The notes beneath the pieces were generated by a model that worked only from the letters and a program-made list of their open reading frames with translations, was not told the DNA's origin and made no database searches. Both the position numbers and the translations under genes were made by a program. Below are positions 25,608 through 34,357 of a stretch of 64,000 nt of DNA, one piece after another. The DNA is from Schlegelella_A sp963778525 (GTDB taxonomy: Bacteria; Pseudomonadota; Gammaproteobacteria; Burkholderiales; Burkholderiaceae_C): assembly GCA_963778525.1 (NCBI GenBank), contig CAVZUJ010000009.1, positions 310,001 to 374,000 of the forward strand, written 5' to 3'. Numbering within the stretch: the stretch's first letter is position 1; each line of letters opens with the position of its first letter.

Positions 25608-26990
25608 TCAATACGCCTGGACGTTGCTCACGTCGCCCGCTTCGCTGACGTGCCACGACTGGATCGCGTTGTTGTGATAGATCGAGCGCGCGCCGCGCAC
25701 CGCGCGCAGCTGGTTGATCTTCGGCTGCACGTAGCCGGTGTCGTCGACGGCGCGCGATTGCAGGATCGCCGGCGAGCCGTCCCAGACCCAGTCGATGTTG
25801 AAACGCGTCAAGGCCTTCGCAAGCACCGGGCCTTCGAGCCGCGCAGTGCGCCAGCTGCGGCCGCCGTCGGCGCTGACATCGACGCGCGTCACCTTGCCGC
25901 GGCCCGACCAGGCCAGGCCGGTGACGTTGTAGTAGCCCTTGTCGAGGAGCGTCTGCGCGCCCGACGGCGTGGTGATCACCGACTTGCACTCCTGGATCGA
26001 GGTGAACTGCCGGTAGATGCCATCGGGCATCAGGTCGACGTAGTGGCTCTCCTCGTCCTTGGTGAAGAAGGGCTGGTCGCCGACCTTGATGCGGCGCAGG
26101 TACTTGACCCAGCTCACGCCCTGGATCCCGGGCGCGACGAGGCGCAGCGGGTAGCCGTTCTCGGGCCGCAGCATCTCGCCGTTCATGCCCCAGGCGACGA
26201 GGACGTCGTCGAGCGCGTTGGCCATCGGCAGGGTGCGCGTCATCGACGAGCCGTCGGCGCCTTCGGCGAGCACGTAGCGGCCGCGCCGGGTGTCGGCGCC
26301 GCACAGGTCGAGCAGGGTCGAGAGCTTGACGCCCGTGAACTCGGCGCACGACAGCATGCCGTGCGTGTACTGCACGCTCGCCACGGAGGAGTTGCCCCAC
26401 TCCATGGCGCTGTTCGCGCCGCACTCGATGAAGTGGATGCGCGAGACCTGCGGCAGGCGCATCAGGTCGTCCATCGTGAAGACGCGCGCCTGCTGCACGA
26501 GGCCGTTGACCATGAGCCGGTGCTTCGACGGATCGATGTCCCACCAGCCCTGGTGATGACGCTCGAAATGCAGGCCGCTCGGCGTGACGATGCCGAACAG
26601 CGACTGCAGCGGGCAGAACGACACCGACGCCTGCGCCACCTGGGTCAGGCCCGGGCTCGTCCGGCGCTGGATGTTCTTTTCCCACTTCGAGGGCGAGCCG
26701 TAGCTGGCGCTCGCCACCGGCAGGCCGAGCCCCTTCGAATGCTCGGGCAGCTCGAGGATGTTCGGGTCGCCGTCACCTGCGCCGGCGGGACGACCGCCGG
26801 GGCCGGTTGACAGCGTCGCCGGGGGCTCGGCGTGCGGCTGCGCCGCAGCGGCACCCGCGCCCATCGCCAGCGCCGCGCCCATGAAGCGGCGCCGGGCCCG
26901 GCGCGCCCGCTCGAGCTCATCGGCGCCGAGATGGTTCTCCGGCGCCTTGCGGATGCGCCCTGACATCCCTGGCAAGGACATCATCGACAC
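25608..26990 (-). CDS. soxC: SoxC sulfane dehydrogenase molybdoprotein
   Basis: Molybdenum-cofactor subunit of the sulfane dehydrogenase, sulfite-oxidase fold, about 460 residues. A Tat-like N-terminal region (RARRRFMGAALAMGAG) is followed by the core: SPGLTQVAQASVSFCPLQ, HRLMVNGLV, the Mo-ligand cysteine in HFIECGANSAMEW, YPLRLVAPGIQGVSWVKYL and ADGGRSWRTARL. The start may be GTG 26990 or ATG 26984. It lies directly after the ArsR regulator stop, so the regulator and soxC share a transcript. Confidence 0.93.
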   Translation of the reverse strand: MSMMSLPGMSGRIRKAPENHLGADELERARRARRRFMGAALAMGAGAAAAQPHAEPPATLSTGPGGRPAGAGDGDPNILELPEHSKGLGLPVASASYGSPSKWEKNIQRRTSPGLTQVAQASVSFCPLQSLFGIVTPSGLHFERHHQGWWDIDPSKHRLMVNGLVQQARVFTMDDLMRLPQVSRIHFIECGANSAMEWGNSSVASVQYTHGMLSCAEFTGVKLSTLLDLCGADTRRGRYVLAEGADGSSMTRTLPMANALDDVLVAWGMNGEMLRPENGYPLRLVAPGIQGVSWVKYLRRIKVGDQPFFTKDEESHYVDLMPDGIYRQFTSIQECKSVITTPSGAQTLLDKGYYNVTGLAWSGRGKVTRVDVSADGGRSWRTARLEGPVLAKALTRFNIDWVWDGSPAILQSRAVDDTGYVQPKINQLRAVRGARSIYHNNAIQSWHVSEAGDVSNVQAY

Positions 26991-26993
26991 GCG

Positions 26994-27476
26994 CTAGCGC
27001 AGGCGCTCGATCAGGCCGTGCACGCCGCTGCGCAGGCCGGTCTTCTCGTCGAGCTCGCAGGAGACGCGCACGCAGACGGCGCGGCAGACCTCGGTGAGCG
27101 TGGCATCGGCGACGCGGTAGTAGACCTGCGCACCGGCGCGGCGTCGCCGCAGCGCCGCCATGCGATACATCATGTTGAGATGACGCGACGCGTTGCTCTG
27201 CGTGAGCCCGGTATCGGCGACGATCTCGCTCACCGTGCGCTCCACCTGGCAGACCGAGTGCAGGATGCGCAGCCTCGCCGGCTCGGCCAGGACGAGGAAG
27301 TAGCGAGCCACCGATTCGAAGACGGCGCCCATCTCGTCGCTCGCGGCGGCTTCGACTTCGGGGCGCGCCGACCGCGGCGCGGCCTTCTTCGCGGCCCGCG
27401 CCGGCCTGCCGGGACCGGACGCGGCCGCCGGCTTGGCCGGCTTGCGCGCACTCTTCGCAGCGATCGCTTGCAGCAT
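26994..27476 (-). CDS. ArsR-family regulator of the sox genes (SoxR-like)
   Basis: Winged-helix repressor of 160 residues. A lysine/alanine-rich N-terminal tail (about 45 residues) precedes the ArsR domain: YFLVLAEPARLRILHSV, recognition helix region TGLTQSNASRHLNMMYRMAAL and the wing RRRRAGAQVYYRV. Cysteines occur in SVCQVER and AVCVRVSC, which could sense sulfur species as SoxR and BigR do. It is the first gene of the sox operon, with soxC three bases later. Start at 27476; an ATG at 27503 lies inside the probable operator. Confidence 0.85.
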   Translation of the reverse strand: MLQAIAAKSARKPAKPAAASGPGRPARAAKKAAPRSARPEVEAAASDEMGAVFESVARYFLVLAEPARLRILHSVCQVERTVSEIVADTGLTQSNASRHLNMMYRMAALRRRRAGAQVYYRVADATLTEVCRAVCVRVSCELDEKTGLRSGVHGLIERLR

Positions 27477-27485
27477 GGGCGCAAG

Positions 27486-27511
27486 ATATGCGCATCTGCT
27501 CATATGCGCAT
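27486..27511. promoter_or_regulatory. Probable ArsR/SoxR operator
   Basis: Two exact copies of ATATGCGCAT (27486-27495 and 27502-27511), six bases apart, each containing the palindrome ATGCGCAT. They lie in the divergent gap between the ArsR regulator and the thioredoxin-like gene, where a repressor could block both directions. Confidence 0.6.
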
Positions 27512-27560
27512 TGGTGTTTGCACTGCCAGGGCCTGCGCCCGGTGGTCGTCTAATGGCGGC

Positions 27561-27959
27561 ATGGAAGCCGTTCGACCCCTGCCCGCCGCACACGAGGCGC
27601 CTGCCGGCGGCATCGTCGTGCTGCTGTTCTCGCAAGTCGATTGCGAGTTCTGCGCCGAGATCCGCGAGCACTACCTGCGGCCGCTGCTCGCCGAGCGGCG
27701 CGCCGGCGTCGCCGTCGCCGAGTCGCGCATCGACGCCGACTGGGCGATCCGCGACTGGCAAGGCCGGCCGACGACGCAACGCCTGTTCGCCGCCAGCCAG
27801 GACGTGCGCTTCGCCCCGACGGTCATGTTCTTCGATGCGTCCGGGCGCTCGCTCGCGTCGCCGATCGTCGGGCTGTCGAGCGACTTCTTCGGCGGCTATC
27901 TCGAGCAGCGCATTGCGACCGCGCTGGCCGCCGCGCGCAAGCCCGAGCGCCGCCCCTAG
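27561..27959 (+). CDS. Thioredoxin-like protein (SoxS/SoxW-like)
   Basis: Thioredoxin-fold protein of 132 residues with the redox motif CEFC in LLFSQVDCEFCAEIREHYL and the cis-proline region VRFAPTVMFFDASG. In Sox clusters, SoxS and SoxW are periplasmic thioredoxins that keep SoxY reduced. No signal peptide is evident from ATG 27561, so its location is unclear. It is divergent from the regulator and first in a run with DsrE-like and YeeE-like genes. Confidence 0.75.
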   Translation: MEAVRPLPAAHEAPAGGIVVLLFSQVDCEFCAEIREHYLRPLLAERRAGVAVAESRIDADWAIRDWQGRPTTQRLFAASQDVRFAPTVMFFDASGRSLASPIVGLSSDFFGGYLEQRIATALAAARKPERRP

Positions 27960-27980
27960 CCCATCCCCGAGGAGAGATCG

Positions 27981-28424
27981 ATGCAACCGACATCCCGCCG
28001 CCTGTTCGCGCTCGGCACGGGCCTCGCCGCCGCAGGCGCCGTGCTGCCTGGCGCGCATGCGGCCGCTGCCGACACGCCGGCACGCAACAAGGTCGTCTTC
28101 CAGGTGAGCGACGCCGACCCGGCGAAGTGGAACCTGACCCTCAACAACGTGCGCAACTTCCAGACCGAGCTTCCCGACGACGAGAGCGATCTCGAGGTCG
28201 TGGCCTACGGGCCGGGCATCGGCATGCTGAAGGGCGACTCCTCGGTGGCCCACCGCATCGCCGAGACGCTCAAGCACGGCGTCAAGATAGTGGCCTGCGA
28301 AAACACCATGCACGCCATGAAGCTCGTCTACGCCGACATGCTGCCCGACATCGGCTACGTGCCGGCGGGCGTCGTCGAGCTCGTGCGCAAGCAGCAGCAG
28401 GGCTACGCCTACATCCGGCCCTGA
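27981..28424 (+). CDS. DsrE/DsrF-family periplasmic protein
   Basis: Protein of 147 residues with a Tat-like signal (RRLFALGTGLAAAGAVLPGAHA) and a DsrE-type alpha/beta domain: KVVFQVSDADPAKWNLTLNNV, LEVVAYGPGIGML and a cysteine in VKIVACENTMHAM. DsrE-type proteins often carry sulfur on such a cysteine. Placement between the thioredoxin-like and YeeE-like genes beside the sox operon suggests a part in sulfur handling. The exact role is unknown. Confidence 0.8.
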   Translation: MQPTSRRLFALGTGLAAAGAVLPGAHAAAADTPARNKVVFQVSDADPAKWNLTLNNVRNFQTELPDDESDLEVVAYGPGIGMLKGDSSVAHRIAETLKHGVKIVACENTMHAMKLVYADMLPDIGYVPAGVVELVRKQQQGYAYIRP

Positions 28425-28500
28425 CGAGGCAGCCGGCCCGCGCCGGCGCCCGGCAGGCGCGTCACTTAAAGTGTCGGCCCCGACCGCGAGACGACACGAC

Positions 28501-29641
28501 GTGACCGAAGGCGAGTTCCAACACACGACCGCGCTGGTGCTGGCGCTGGCCTTCGCCATCGGCGTGCTGTTCGGCGCCATCGGCCAGCGCACGCGCTTCT
28601 GCACCATGGGCGCCATCAGCGACATGGCGGTGATGGGCGACCCGGCCCGCATGCGGATGTGGCTGGTGGCCGGCGGCGTGGCCATCGTCGGCTTCAATGG
28701 GCTGGCGGCCTTCGGCCTGGTCCGCGCCGCCGACAGCATCTACGCCGCACCGCGCCTGCTCTGGCTGTCGGCGCTGGTGGGCGGCGCGATGTTCGGCTTC
28801 GGCATGGTGCTGGCCTCGGGCTGCACCAGCAAGAACCTGATTCGCGCCGGCGCCGGCAACCTCAAGTCGGTCGTGGTCCTGCTGGTCGTCGCGTTCGCCG
28901 GCTTCGCGACGCTGAAGGGTGCCAGCGCGCTCGTCCGGGTCGAGTGGCTCGACAGCGTCCACGTCGAGCTCCCCGGCGGCCAGGACCTGCCGCATCTCCT
29001 GGAGCGGCTCACCGGCGTGGCCGCGCGACCGCTGGCCGGCGGCTCGGCCTGGTGCTGGGCGCGGGGCTGGTGCTGGCCGGCACGCTGCCGCGCGCGACGC
29101 GCAGCGCCGACCTGTTCCTGGGCGGCATCGGCATCGGCGCGCTCGTCGTCGCCGCCTGGTACGTCTCGGGCGTGATCGGCTTCGTTGCCGAGAACCCGAG
29201 CACGCTCGAGCCGACCTTCGTCGCCACCAACTCGCACCGCATGGAAGCGCTCAGCTTCGTCTCGGCGGTGGCCTATGCATCCGACTACGTGCTCTTCCTC
29301 AGCGACGCGTCCAAGGTGCTGACGATCGGCATCGTCTCGGCGGTGGGCGTCGTCGTCGGCGCCGGCGCCTACGCGCTCGCCACCGGAACCTTCCACGTCG
29401 AGGGCTTTTCCGACGCCGGCGATCTCGGCCACCACCTGATCGGCGGCGCGCTCATGGGCGTGGGCGGCGTGACCGCGCTCGGCTGCACGATCGGCCAGGG
29501 CCTCTCGGGGCTGTCGACGCTCAGCGTCGGCAGCGGCCTGGCGCTGCTGGCCATCGTCGTCGGCGCCTTGGCGCCGTGCGCTATCAAGGCTGGCGCATGG
29601 AGCGGCCGACGGCGCGGCCCGTCGTGCGCGCCCTGTCCTGA
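28501..29641 (+). CDS. YeeE/YedE-family thiosulfate transporter (SoxT-like), two apparent frameshifts
   Basis: Inner-membrane protein of the YeeE/YedE (TsuA) family, which imports thiosulfate or related sulfur. Family motifs are FGAIGQRTRFCTMGA, MVLASGCTSKNLIRAG and ALGCTIGQGLSG, each with a conserved cysteine, inside a multi-helix membrane protein. Two single-base losses seem to break the frame. The first is near 29041-29043, where LAGG should run on to LGLVLGAGLVLAG. The second is near 29571-29573, before RYQGWRMERPTARP. The corrected product is about 380 residues. GTG 28501 is the likely start, with GTG 28471 as the alternative. Confidence 0.8.
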
Positions 29642-29730
29642 GCCTCGCGCCTCCCTTGACCGCGCGAAGACGTATCCACCGCCTTTAGGCACACTTCAAC
29701 ACCACCGCCATCACCGACCCGACGATTCCC

Positions 29731-31041
29731 ATGAACGTCCACTCCCTGGTCGAACCCGACCGCGTCCACAAGTCCGTCTACACCGACCAGCAGATCTTCG
29801 ATGCGGAGATGGAAAACATCTTCGAGAAGGTCTGGGTCTACTGCGGCCACGAGTCGCAGATCCCGAATGCGGGCGACTACTACGCGGTGACGATCGGGCG
29901 CCAGCCGATGATCATGGTGCGCGGGGCCGACGGCAAGAGCATCGCCGTGCTGCACAACCGCTGCCCGCACCGTGGCGTGCAGCTCGTGGGCAACCTCAAG
30001 GGCAACACCGGCGGCGCCTTCGTGTGCTCGTACCACGCCTGGAGCTTTCACCTCGACGGCAAGGTGCGCGCCATTCCGCTGGCGCGCGGCTACGAGGGCA
30101 CGGCGATGAACAAGTCGAACCCCGACTGCAACGTGAAGCGCGCGGCGCGCGTCGACAGCTATCGCGGCTTCGTGTTCGCCAGCCTCGCGGCCGACGGGCC
30201 GACGCTGCCGGAGTTCCTGGGCGACGCCAGGATCGCCTTCGACGACATGTGCGACCGCTCGCCCCTCGGCGAGGTGGAGGTCGTGCCCTATTGCCACCGC
30301 ATGGTGCAGCAATCGAACTGGAAGTTCTTCATGGAGAACCAGCTCGACGCGCTGCACCCCTCGGTCACGCACCAGAGCACCGGCATCTCGGCCGGGCGGG
30401 TGGAAAAGCGCATCAAGGAGAAGGAAGGCTCGGCGCCGCTGCACTACCACTACCTCTCCACGTTCGCGTCGAGCTTCGAGCAGTGGGACAGCGTGCAGAC
30501 GATCAACTTCCCGCATGGCCACGGCATCCTCAAGGCCTACATGGGCCTGCGCCCGCAAGACCCCGACACGCTCGAATACGAGGCGCTGCTGAAATCAGCC
30601 TACGGCGAGGCAAAGACCGAGGAGTACCTCTCGCGCAGCATTCACCACGTGCTCGTGTATCCGTATCTCTCGGTGCAGTCGCCGCTGCAGCAACTGCGCT
30701 GCCTGCGCCCCATCTCGCCCGACAAGACCCTCTCCGAGATCTGGCACTTTCGCCTGAAGGGCGCGCCCGAGGCGATCTACCGGAGAAGCCTCTGGTACTT
30801 CAACCTCGTGAATTCACCGGCCACGATGATCAACGCCGACGATCTCGAGAACTGGACCAAGGCGCAGTGGGGCCTGACCTCGAACGGCGGCGAGTGGGTG
30901 AGCTTTCACCGCAATCACGGCGACGACCGCTTCGAGAACGGCGTGGCCTACTCGAACCACGGCACCTCGGAAGTGGTGATGCGCAACCAGTTCGCCGCCT
31001 GGTCGAAGTACATGACGAGCACGGACGGAGCCGCGGCATGA
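29731..31041 (+). CDS. Rieske ring-hydroxylating dioxygenase, alpha subunit
   Basis: Catalytic subunit of an aromatic-ring hydroxylating dioxygenase, 436 residues. The Rieske 2Fe-2S site is RCPHRG followed by CSYHAW. The mononuclear iron triad is in the helix LDALHPSVTH, which fits D-x2-H-x4-H. The beta-subunit gene overlaps its stop as ATGA. No ferredoxin or reductase gene is adjacent, so electrons must come from a partner elsewhere. The sequence does not identify the aromatic substrate. Confidence 0.9.
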   Translation: MNVHSLVEPDRVHKSVYTDQQIFDAEMENIFEKVWVYCGHESQIPNAGDYYAVTIGRQPMIMVRGADGKSIAVLHNRCPHRGVQLVGNLKGNTGGAFVCSYHAWSFHLDGKVRAIPLARGYEGTAMNKSNPDCNVKRAARVDSYRGFVFASLAADGPTLPEFLGDARIAFDDMCDRSPLGEVEVVPYCHRMVQQSNWKFFMENQLDALHPSVTHQSTGISAGRVEKRIKEKEGSAPLHYHYLSTFASSFEQWDSVQTINFPHGHGILKAYMGLRPQDPDTLEYEALLKSAYGEAKTEEYLSRSIHHVLVYPYLSVQSPLQQLRCLRPISPDKTLSEIWHFRLKGAPEAIYRRSLWYFNLVNSPATMINADDLENWTKAQWGLTSNGGEWVSFHRNHGDDRFENGVAYSNHGTSEVVMRNQFAAWSKYMTSTDGAAA

Positions 31042-31724
31042 ACGACGCCGCCAAGCCCGGCCAGGCCATTCCCTCGGCCGGCGCCGACATGGGGCGACTG
31101 CTCGCGCAAGACGTGGTCATCGACGGCGAGACCGCCGGCCCCGCCACCGGCGCGCAGCGCATGGAGCCCTCGCACTCGCCGCGCGCCACGCTGGCCGGCC
31201 AGCCCGCGCATGCGCGGCCGGTGCCGCGGGCGGAGGCGATGGCCGCGCCCGACCTGCACCGCGAGGTCGAGCAATTCCTCTACCTGCAGGCCGAGCTGCT
31301 CGACGGCAAGCACTGGCAAGCCTGGATCGATCTCTTCGCCGCCGACGGCGTCTACTGGATGCCGGTGGCGCCCGAGCAGACCGAGTGGGACGGCACGCCG
31401 TCGATCTTCGTCGAAGACAAGCTGCTGATGGAGATCAGGAAGGGCCGCGTCTCGCACCCGAACGCCTGGTCGCAGGCACCGCAATGGGAAACGAGCCACC
31501 TGGTGAGCCATGTCACCGTGGAATCGAACGAAGCCGGCACGATCGCCGTGCGCTCACGCTTCCACATGATGGAGCTGCGGCGCGACGCGATCCGCCATTT
31601 CGGCGGCAGCTACCGGCACACGCTGGTGCGCGATGCCGGCGGCGCGCTGCGCATCCAGCTGCAGCGCGTCGACCTCTTCAACAGCCAGGCGTCTTTCGAC
31701 TACGTGCTGCAGATCTGGGTCTAG
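31038..31724 (+). CDS. Ring-hydroxylating dioxygenase, beta subunit, with N-terminal extension
   Basis: Small subunit of the dioxygenase with the SnoaL-like fold: EVEQFLYLQAELLDGKHW, IDLFAADGVYWMPVA, SRFHMMELRRDAIRHFGGSY and VDLFNSQASFDYVLQIWV. From the ATG that overlaps the alpha stop the protein is 228 residues, about 67 longer than normal. The extra part is Pro/Ala/Gly-rich and unstructured. An internal ATG at 31239 has GGAGG only two bases upstream and would give a standard 161-residue subunit. Either start is possible; the ATGA coupling favours the long form. Confidence 0.85.
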   Translation: MNDAAKPGQAIPSAGADMGRLLAQDVVIDGETAGPATGAQRMEPSHSPRATLAGQPAHARPVPRAEAMAAPDLHREVEQFLYLQAELLDGKHWQAWIDLFAADGVYWMPVAPEQTEWDGTPSIFVEDKLLMEIRKGRVSHPNAWSQAPQWETSHLVSHVTVESNEAGTIAVRSRFHMMELRRDAIRHFGGSYRHTLVRDAGGALRIQLQRVDLFNSQASFDYVLQIWV

Positions 31725-31743
31725 GGGCCTGTTGAAGGGCCCC
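31724..31743. terminator. Terminator-like hairpin after the dioxygenase genes
   Basis: GGGGCC and GGCCCC pair around an eight-base loop directly at the beta-subunit stop, between convergent genes. There is no T tract, so confidence is moderate. Confidence 0.45.
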
Positions 31744-31778
31744 TGGGGGCGGCGTTGCCGCGCGCCCCAGGCTGGCGA

Positions 31779-32045
31779 TTACTTCGGAGCCGAGGCCGAC
31801 TTGCCGATGTTGTGGGCAGCAGTCTTGGCATCGCTGCGATCGGCGGCGGCGCTGGCCTTGTGGGCGTGGGCCTTGGCCTTGTGCTCCGACTTCTTCGGCT
31901 CCTTGGTGGCAGCGGCTTCGACGTTTTCTTTCGCTTCCTTCGTGCCTTCGGCAGCGGCCTTGCCGGTGTCCTTGACGGCGGTGGTGGTCTGCGCGAAAGC
32001 GGCGGTGGAGAGCAGGATGGCCGAAGCCAGGAGGATCTTCTTCAT
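31779..32045 (-). CDS. Small lysine/alanine-rich periplasmic protein
   Basis: Eighty-eight residues: a Sec signal (MKKILLASAILLSTAAFAQ) followed by a highly charged Ala/Lys/Glu stretch (DTGKAAAEGTKEAKENVEAA, KSEHKAKAHAHKA). Similar small proteins are common in Burkholderiales with no proven function. It is divergent from the Liv-type binding-protein gene and convergent with the dioxygenase. Confidence 0.75.
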   Translation of the reverse strand: MKKILLASAILLSTAAFAQTTTAVKDTGKAAAEGTKEAKENVEAAATKEPKKSEHKAKAHAHKASAAADRSDAKTAAHNIGKSASAPK

Positions 32046-32196
32046 GGTGTTTTCGTTTCTGGAAAGTCGTTCGGAATTGCGGTCCCGCGGGCGCGGGTGC
32101 CCGTGCACAACGGCGCGGCCATCGCCGGGGTTGACGCCGTCCCTACAATTCGCCGGCCGCTCGGCTCGATCCACACCTCTTGTAAGGTTTACCGCC

Positions 32197-33387
32197 ATGC
32201 TCAAGCGCCTTTCGACAACGGCCGCCGCCGCCGCCCTCCTCCTCGCCGCGACCGTGGCCGGACCCGCCTGCGCCGCCGACAAGGTGAAGATCGGCTTCGT
32301 CAGCACGCTCTCGGGTCCTTCGGCGGCGATCGGCGTCGACATCCGGGACGGCTTCATGCTCGCCGTGAACCTGAACGGCGGCAAGCTCGGCGGCCTGCCG
32401 GCCGACGTCGAGATCAGCGACGACCAGTTCAAGCCCGACGTCGCCAAGCAGCTCTTCGAGAAGGACATCAAGCGCGACAAGGTCGACTTCATGACCGGCG
32501 TCGTCTTCTCCAACATCATGCTGGCGGCGTTGCCCGAGGCGCTCGACGCCAACGTCTTCTACATCAGCCCGAACGCGGCGCCCTCGCCGATGGCCGGCAA
32601 GGACTGCAACCCGCTCTTCTTCGCCGTGGCCTGGCCGAACGACGCCTACCACGAGGCCGCCGGCCAGTTCGCCAATCAGCGCAACCTGAAGAGCGTCTAT
32701 CTGATGGCGCCGAACTACCAGGCCGGCAAGGACTCGCTCGCCGGCTTCAAGCGGACCTTCAAGGGCAAGGTCGTCGGCGAGACCTACACCAAGCTCGGCC
32801 AGCTCGACTATGCCGCCGAGCTCGCCGAGGTGCGCGCCGCCAAGCCCGACGTGCTCTACGTCTTCCTGCCCGGCGGCATGGGCATCAACTTCATCAAGCA
32901 GTTCGTCGGTGCCGGCCTCGGCAAGGACATGACGCTGCTGCTGCCCGGCTTCGGCGCCAGCCAGGACATCATCAGCGCCGTCGGCGCGCCGATGTCGGGC
33001 ATCTTCAACACCGCGCACTGGTCGCCCGACTTCAGCAACGCGGCGAACGTGAAGTTCGTGGCCGAGTTCAGGAAGGCCTACGGCCGCACGCCCACGCTCT
33101 ATGCCTCGCAGGGCTACGACAGCGCCAACCTCATCGGCGCCGCGGTGCGCGACGTGAAGGGCCATCTCGAAGACCACGAGGCGGTGCGCAAGGCGCTGAA
33201 GGCGGCGCACTTCGAGTCGGTGCGCGGACCGTTCCGCTTCGGCCCGAACCAGTACCCGATCCAGAACTACTACGTGCGCACGATCGGCAGCGACGGCCAC
33301 GGCGGCCTGGTCAACAAGTCGTTCAGCGAGCCGATCCTGAAGGACCATGGCGACGCCTACGTGCAGGACTGCAAGATGAAGCCCTGA
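32197..33387 (+). CDS. ABC transporter binding protein, Liv (type I periplasmic) family
   Basis: Periplasmic binding protein of 396 residues. A Sec signal (AAAAALLLAATVAGPACA) precedes the Leu/Ile/Val-binding fold: KIGFVSTLSGPSAAIGVDIRDG, VDFMTGVVFSNI, PNAAPSPMAGKDCNPLFF and YASQGYDSANLIG. Relatives bind amino acids, amides, urea or aromatic acids. With the alpha/beta hydrolase and dioxygenase nearby an aromatic ligand is possible. It heads a run of binding protein, LivH, LivM, LivG and LivF. Confidence 0.9.
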   Translation: MLKRLSTTAAAAALLLAATVAGPACAADKVKIGFVSTLSGPSAAIGVDIRDGFMLAVNLNGGKLGGLPADVEISDDQFKPDVAKQLFEKDIKRDKVDFMTGVVFSNIMLAALPEALDANVFYISPNAAPSPMAGKDCNPLFFAVAWPNDAYHEAAGQFANQRNLKSVYLMAPNYQAGKDSLAGFKRTFKGKVVGETYTKLGQLDYAAELAEVRAAKPDVLYVFLPGGMGINFIKQFVGAGLGKDMTLLLPGFGASQDIISAVGAPMSGIFNTAHWSPDFSNAANVKFVAEFRKAYGRTPTLYASQGYDSANLIGAAVRDVKGHLEDHEAVRKALKAAHFESVRGPFRFGPNQYPIQNYYVRTIGSDGHGGLVNKSFSEPILKDHGDAYVQDCKMKP

Positions 33388-33439
33388 GCGGCGGCGCACG
33401 GCGGCGATCGCTCACGGCGTCGACAGGCCCGAAAGTCCC

Positions 33440-34357
33440 GTGCCCTCCGTCCTCGTTCTCGAGCAGGCCCTGAACGGCCTGCAGTTCGGGCTGATGCTGT
33501 TCCTGCTCGCTGCCGGGCTGACGCTGGTCTTCGGCGTCATGGACATGATCAACCTGGCGCACGGCTCGCTCTACATGATCGGCGCCTTCCTCGGCGCCTG
33601 GATCGTCGGCCTCACCGGCTCGTTCCTGCTCGGCATCGCCGGCGCCGTGGCCGGCACGGCGCTCTTCGGCATGGCGCTCGAATCGGGGCTGCTGCGTCCG
33701 CTCTACGGGCGCGACCACCTCTCGCAGGTGCTGGCGACCTTCGCGCTCATCCTGATCCTCAACGACGGCACGCGGATGATCTTCGGCAACGACCTGCCGC
33801 TGTCGGCGCCCGAGGCGCTGGCCGGCCCGGTGCGGCTCGTCGCCGGGCTCGACTATCCGGCCTATCGCCTCGTCATCATCGGCGCCGGCCTGGCCATCGC
33901 CGCGCTCCTCTACGTGCTCGTCGCACGCACGCGGATGGGCGCGCTGGTGCGCGCCGGCGCCGCGAACCGCGAGATGGCGACGGCGATGGGCGTCGACATC
34001 AAGCGTCTCTTCACGATCGTCTTCGGCATCGGCGCCGGGCTGTGCGCGGTGGCCGGCGTGCTGATGGGGCCGCTTCTCGCGGTGCAGGTGGGCATGGGCG
34101 AGAACATCCTCATCCTCGCCTTCGTCGTCATCGTCATCGGCGGCATCGGCTCGATCCGCGGCGCGCTCGTCGGCGCGTTGCTCGTGGGCCTGGTCGACAC
34201 CTTCGGGCGCACGGTGATGCAGTCGATGTTCCGCGAGTTCTTTCCGCCGCAGGTTGCCAGCGCCGCCGGTCCGGCGGTCGCCTCGGTGGCGATCTACGTC
34301 TTCATGGCGGCGGTGCTGGCGATCAAGCCCCAGGGCCTGTTCCCGGCGCGCGGCTGA
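33440..34357 (+). CDS. livH: Branched-chain amino acid-type ABC permease LivH
   Basis: Inner-membrane permease of 305 residues with multiple helices. The N-terminal LNGLQFGLMLFLLAAGLTLVFGVMDMINLAHGSLYM and the conserved GGIGSIRGALVGALLVGLVD are typical LivH signatures. It starts with GTG 33440, 52 bases after the binding protein, and overlaps livM as TGATG. Confidence 0.9.
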   Translation: MPSVLVLEQALNGLQFGLMLFLLAAGLTLVFGVMDMINLAHGSLYMIGAFLGAWIVGLTGSFLLGIAGAVAGTALFGMALESGLLRPLYGRDHLSQVLATFALILILNDGTRMIFGNDLPLSAPEALAGPVRLVAGLDYPAYRLVIIGAGLAIAALLYVLVARTRMGALVRAGAANREMATAMGVDIKRLFTIVFGIGAGLCAVAGVLMGPLLAVQVGMGENILILAFVVIVIGGIGSIRGALVGALLVGLVDTFGRTVMQSMFREFFPPQVASAAGPAVASVAIYVFMAAVLAIKPQGLFPARG

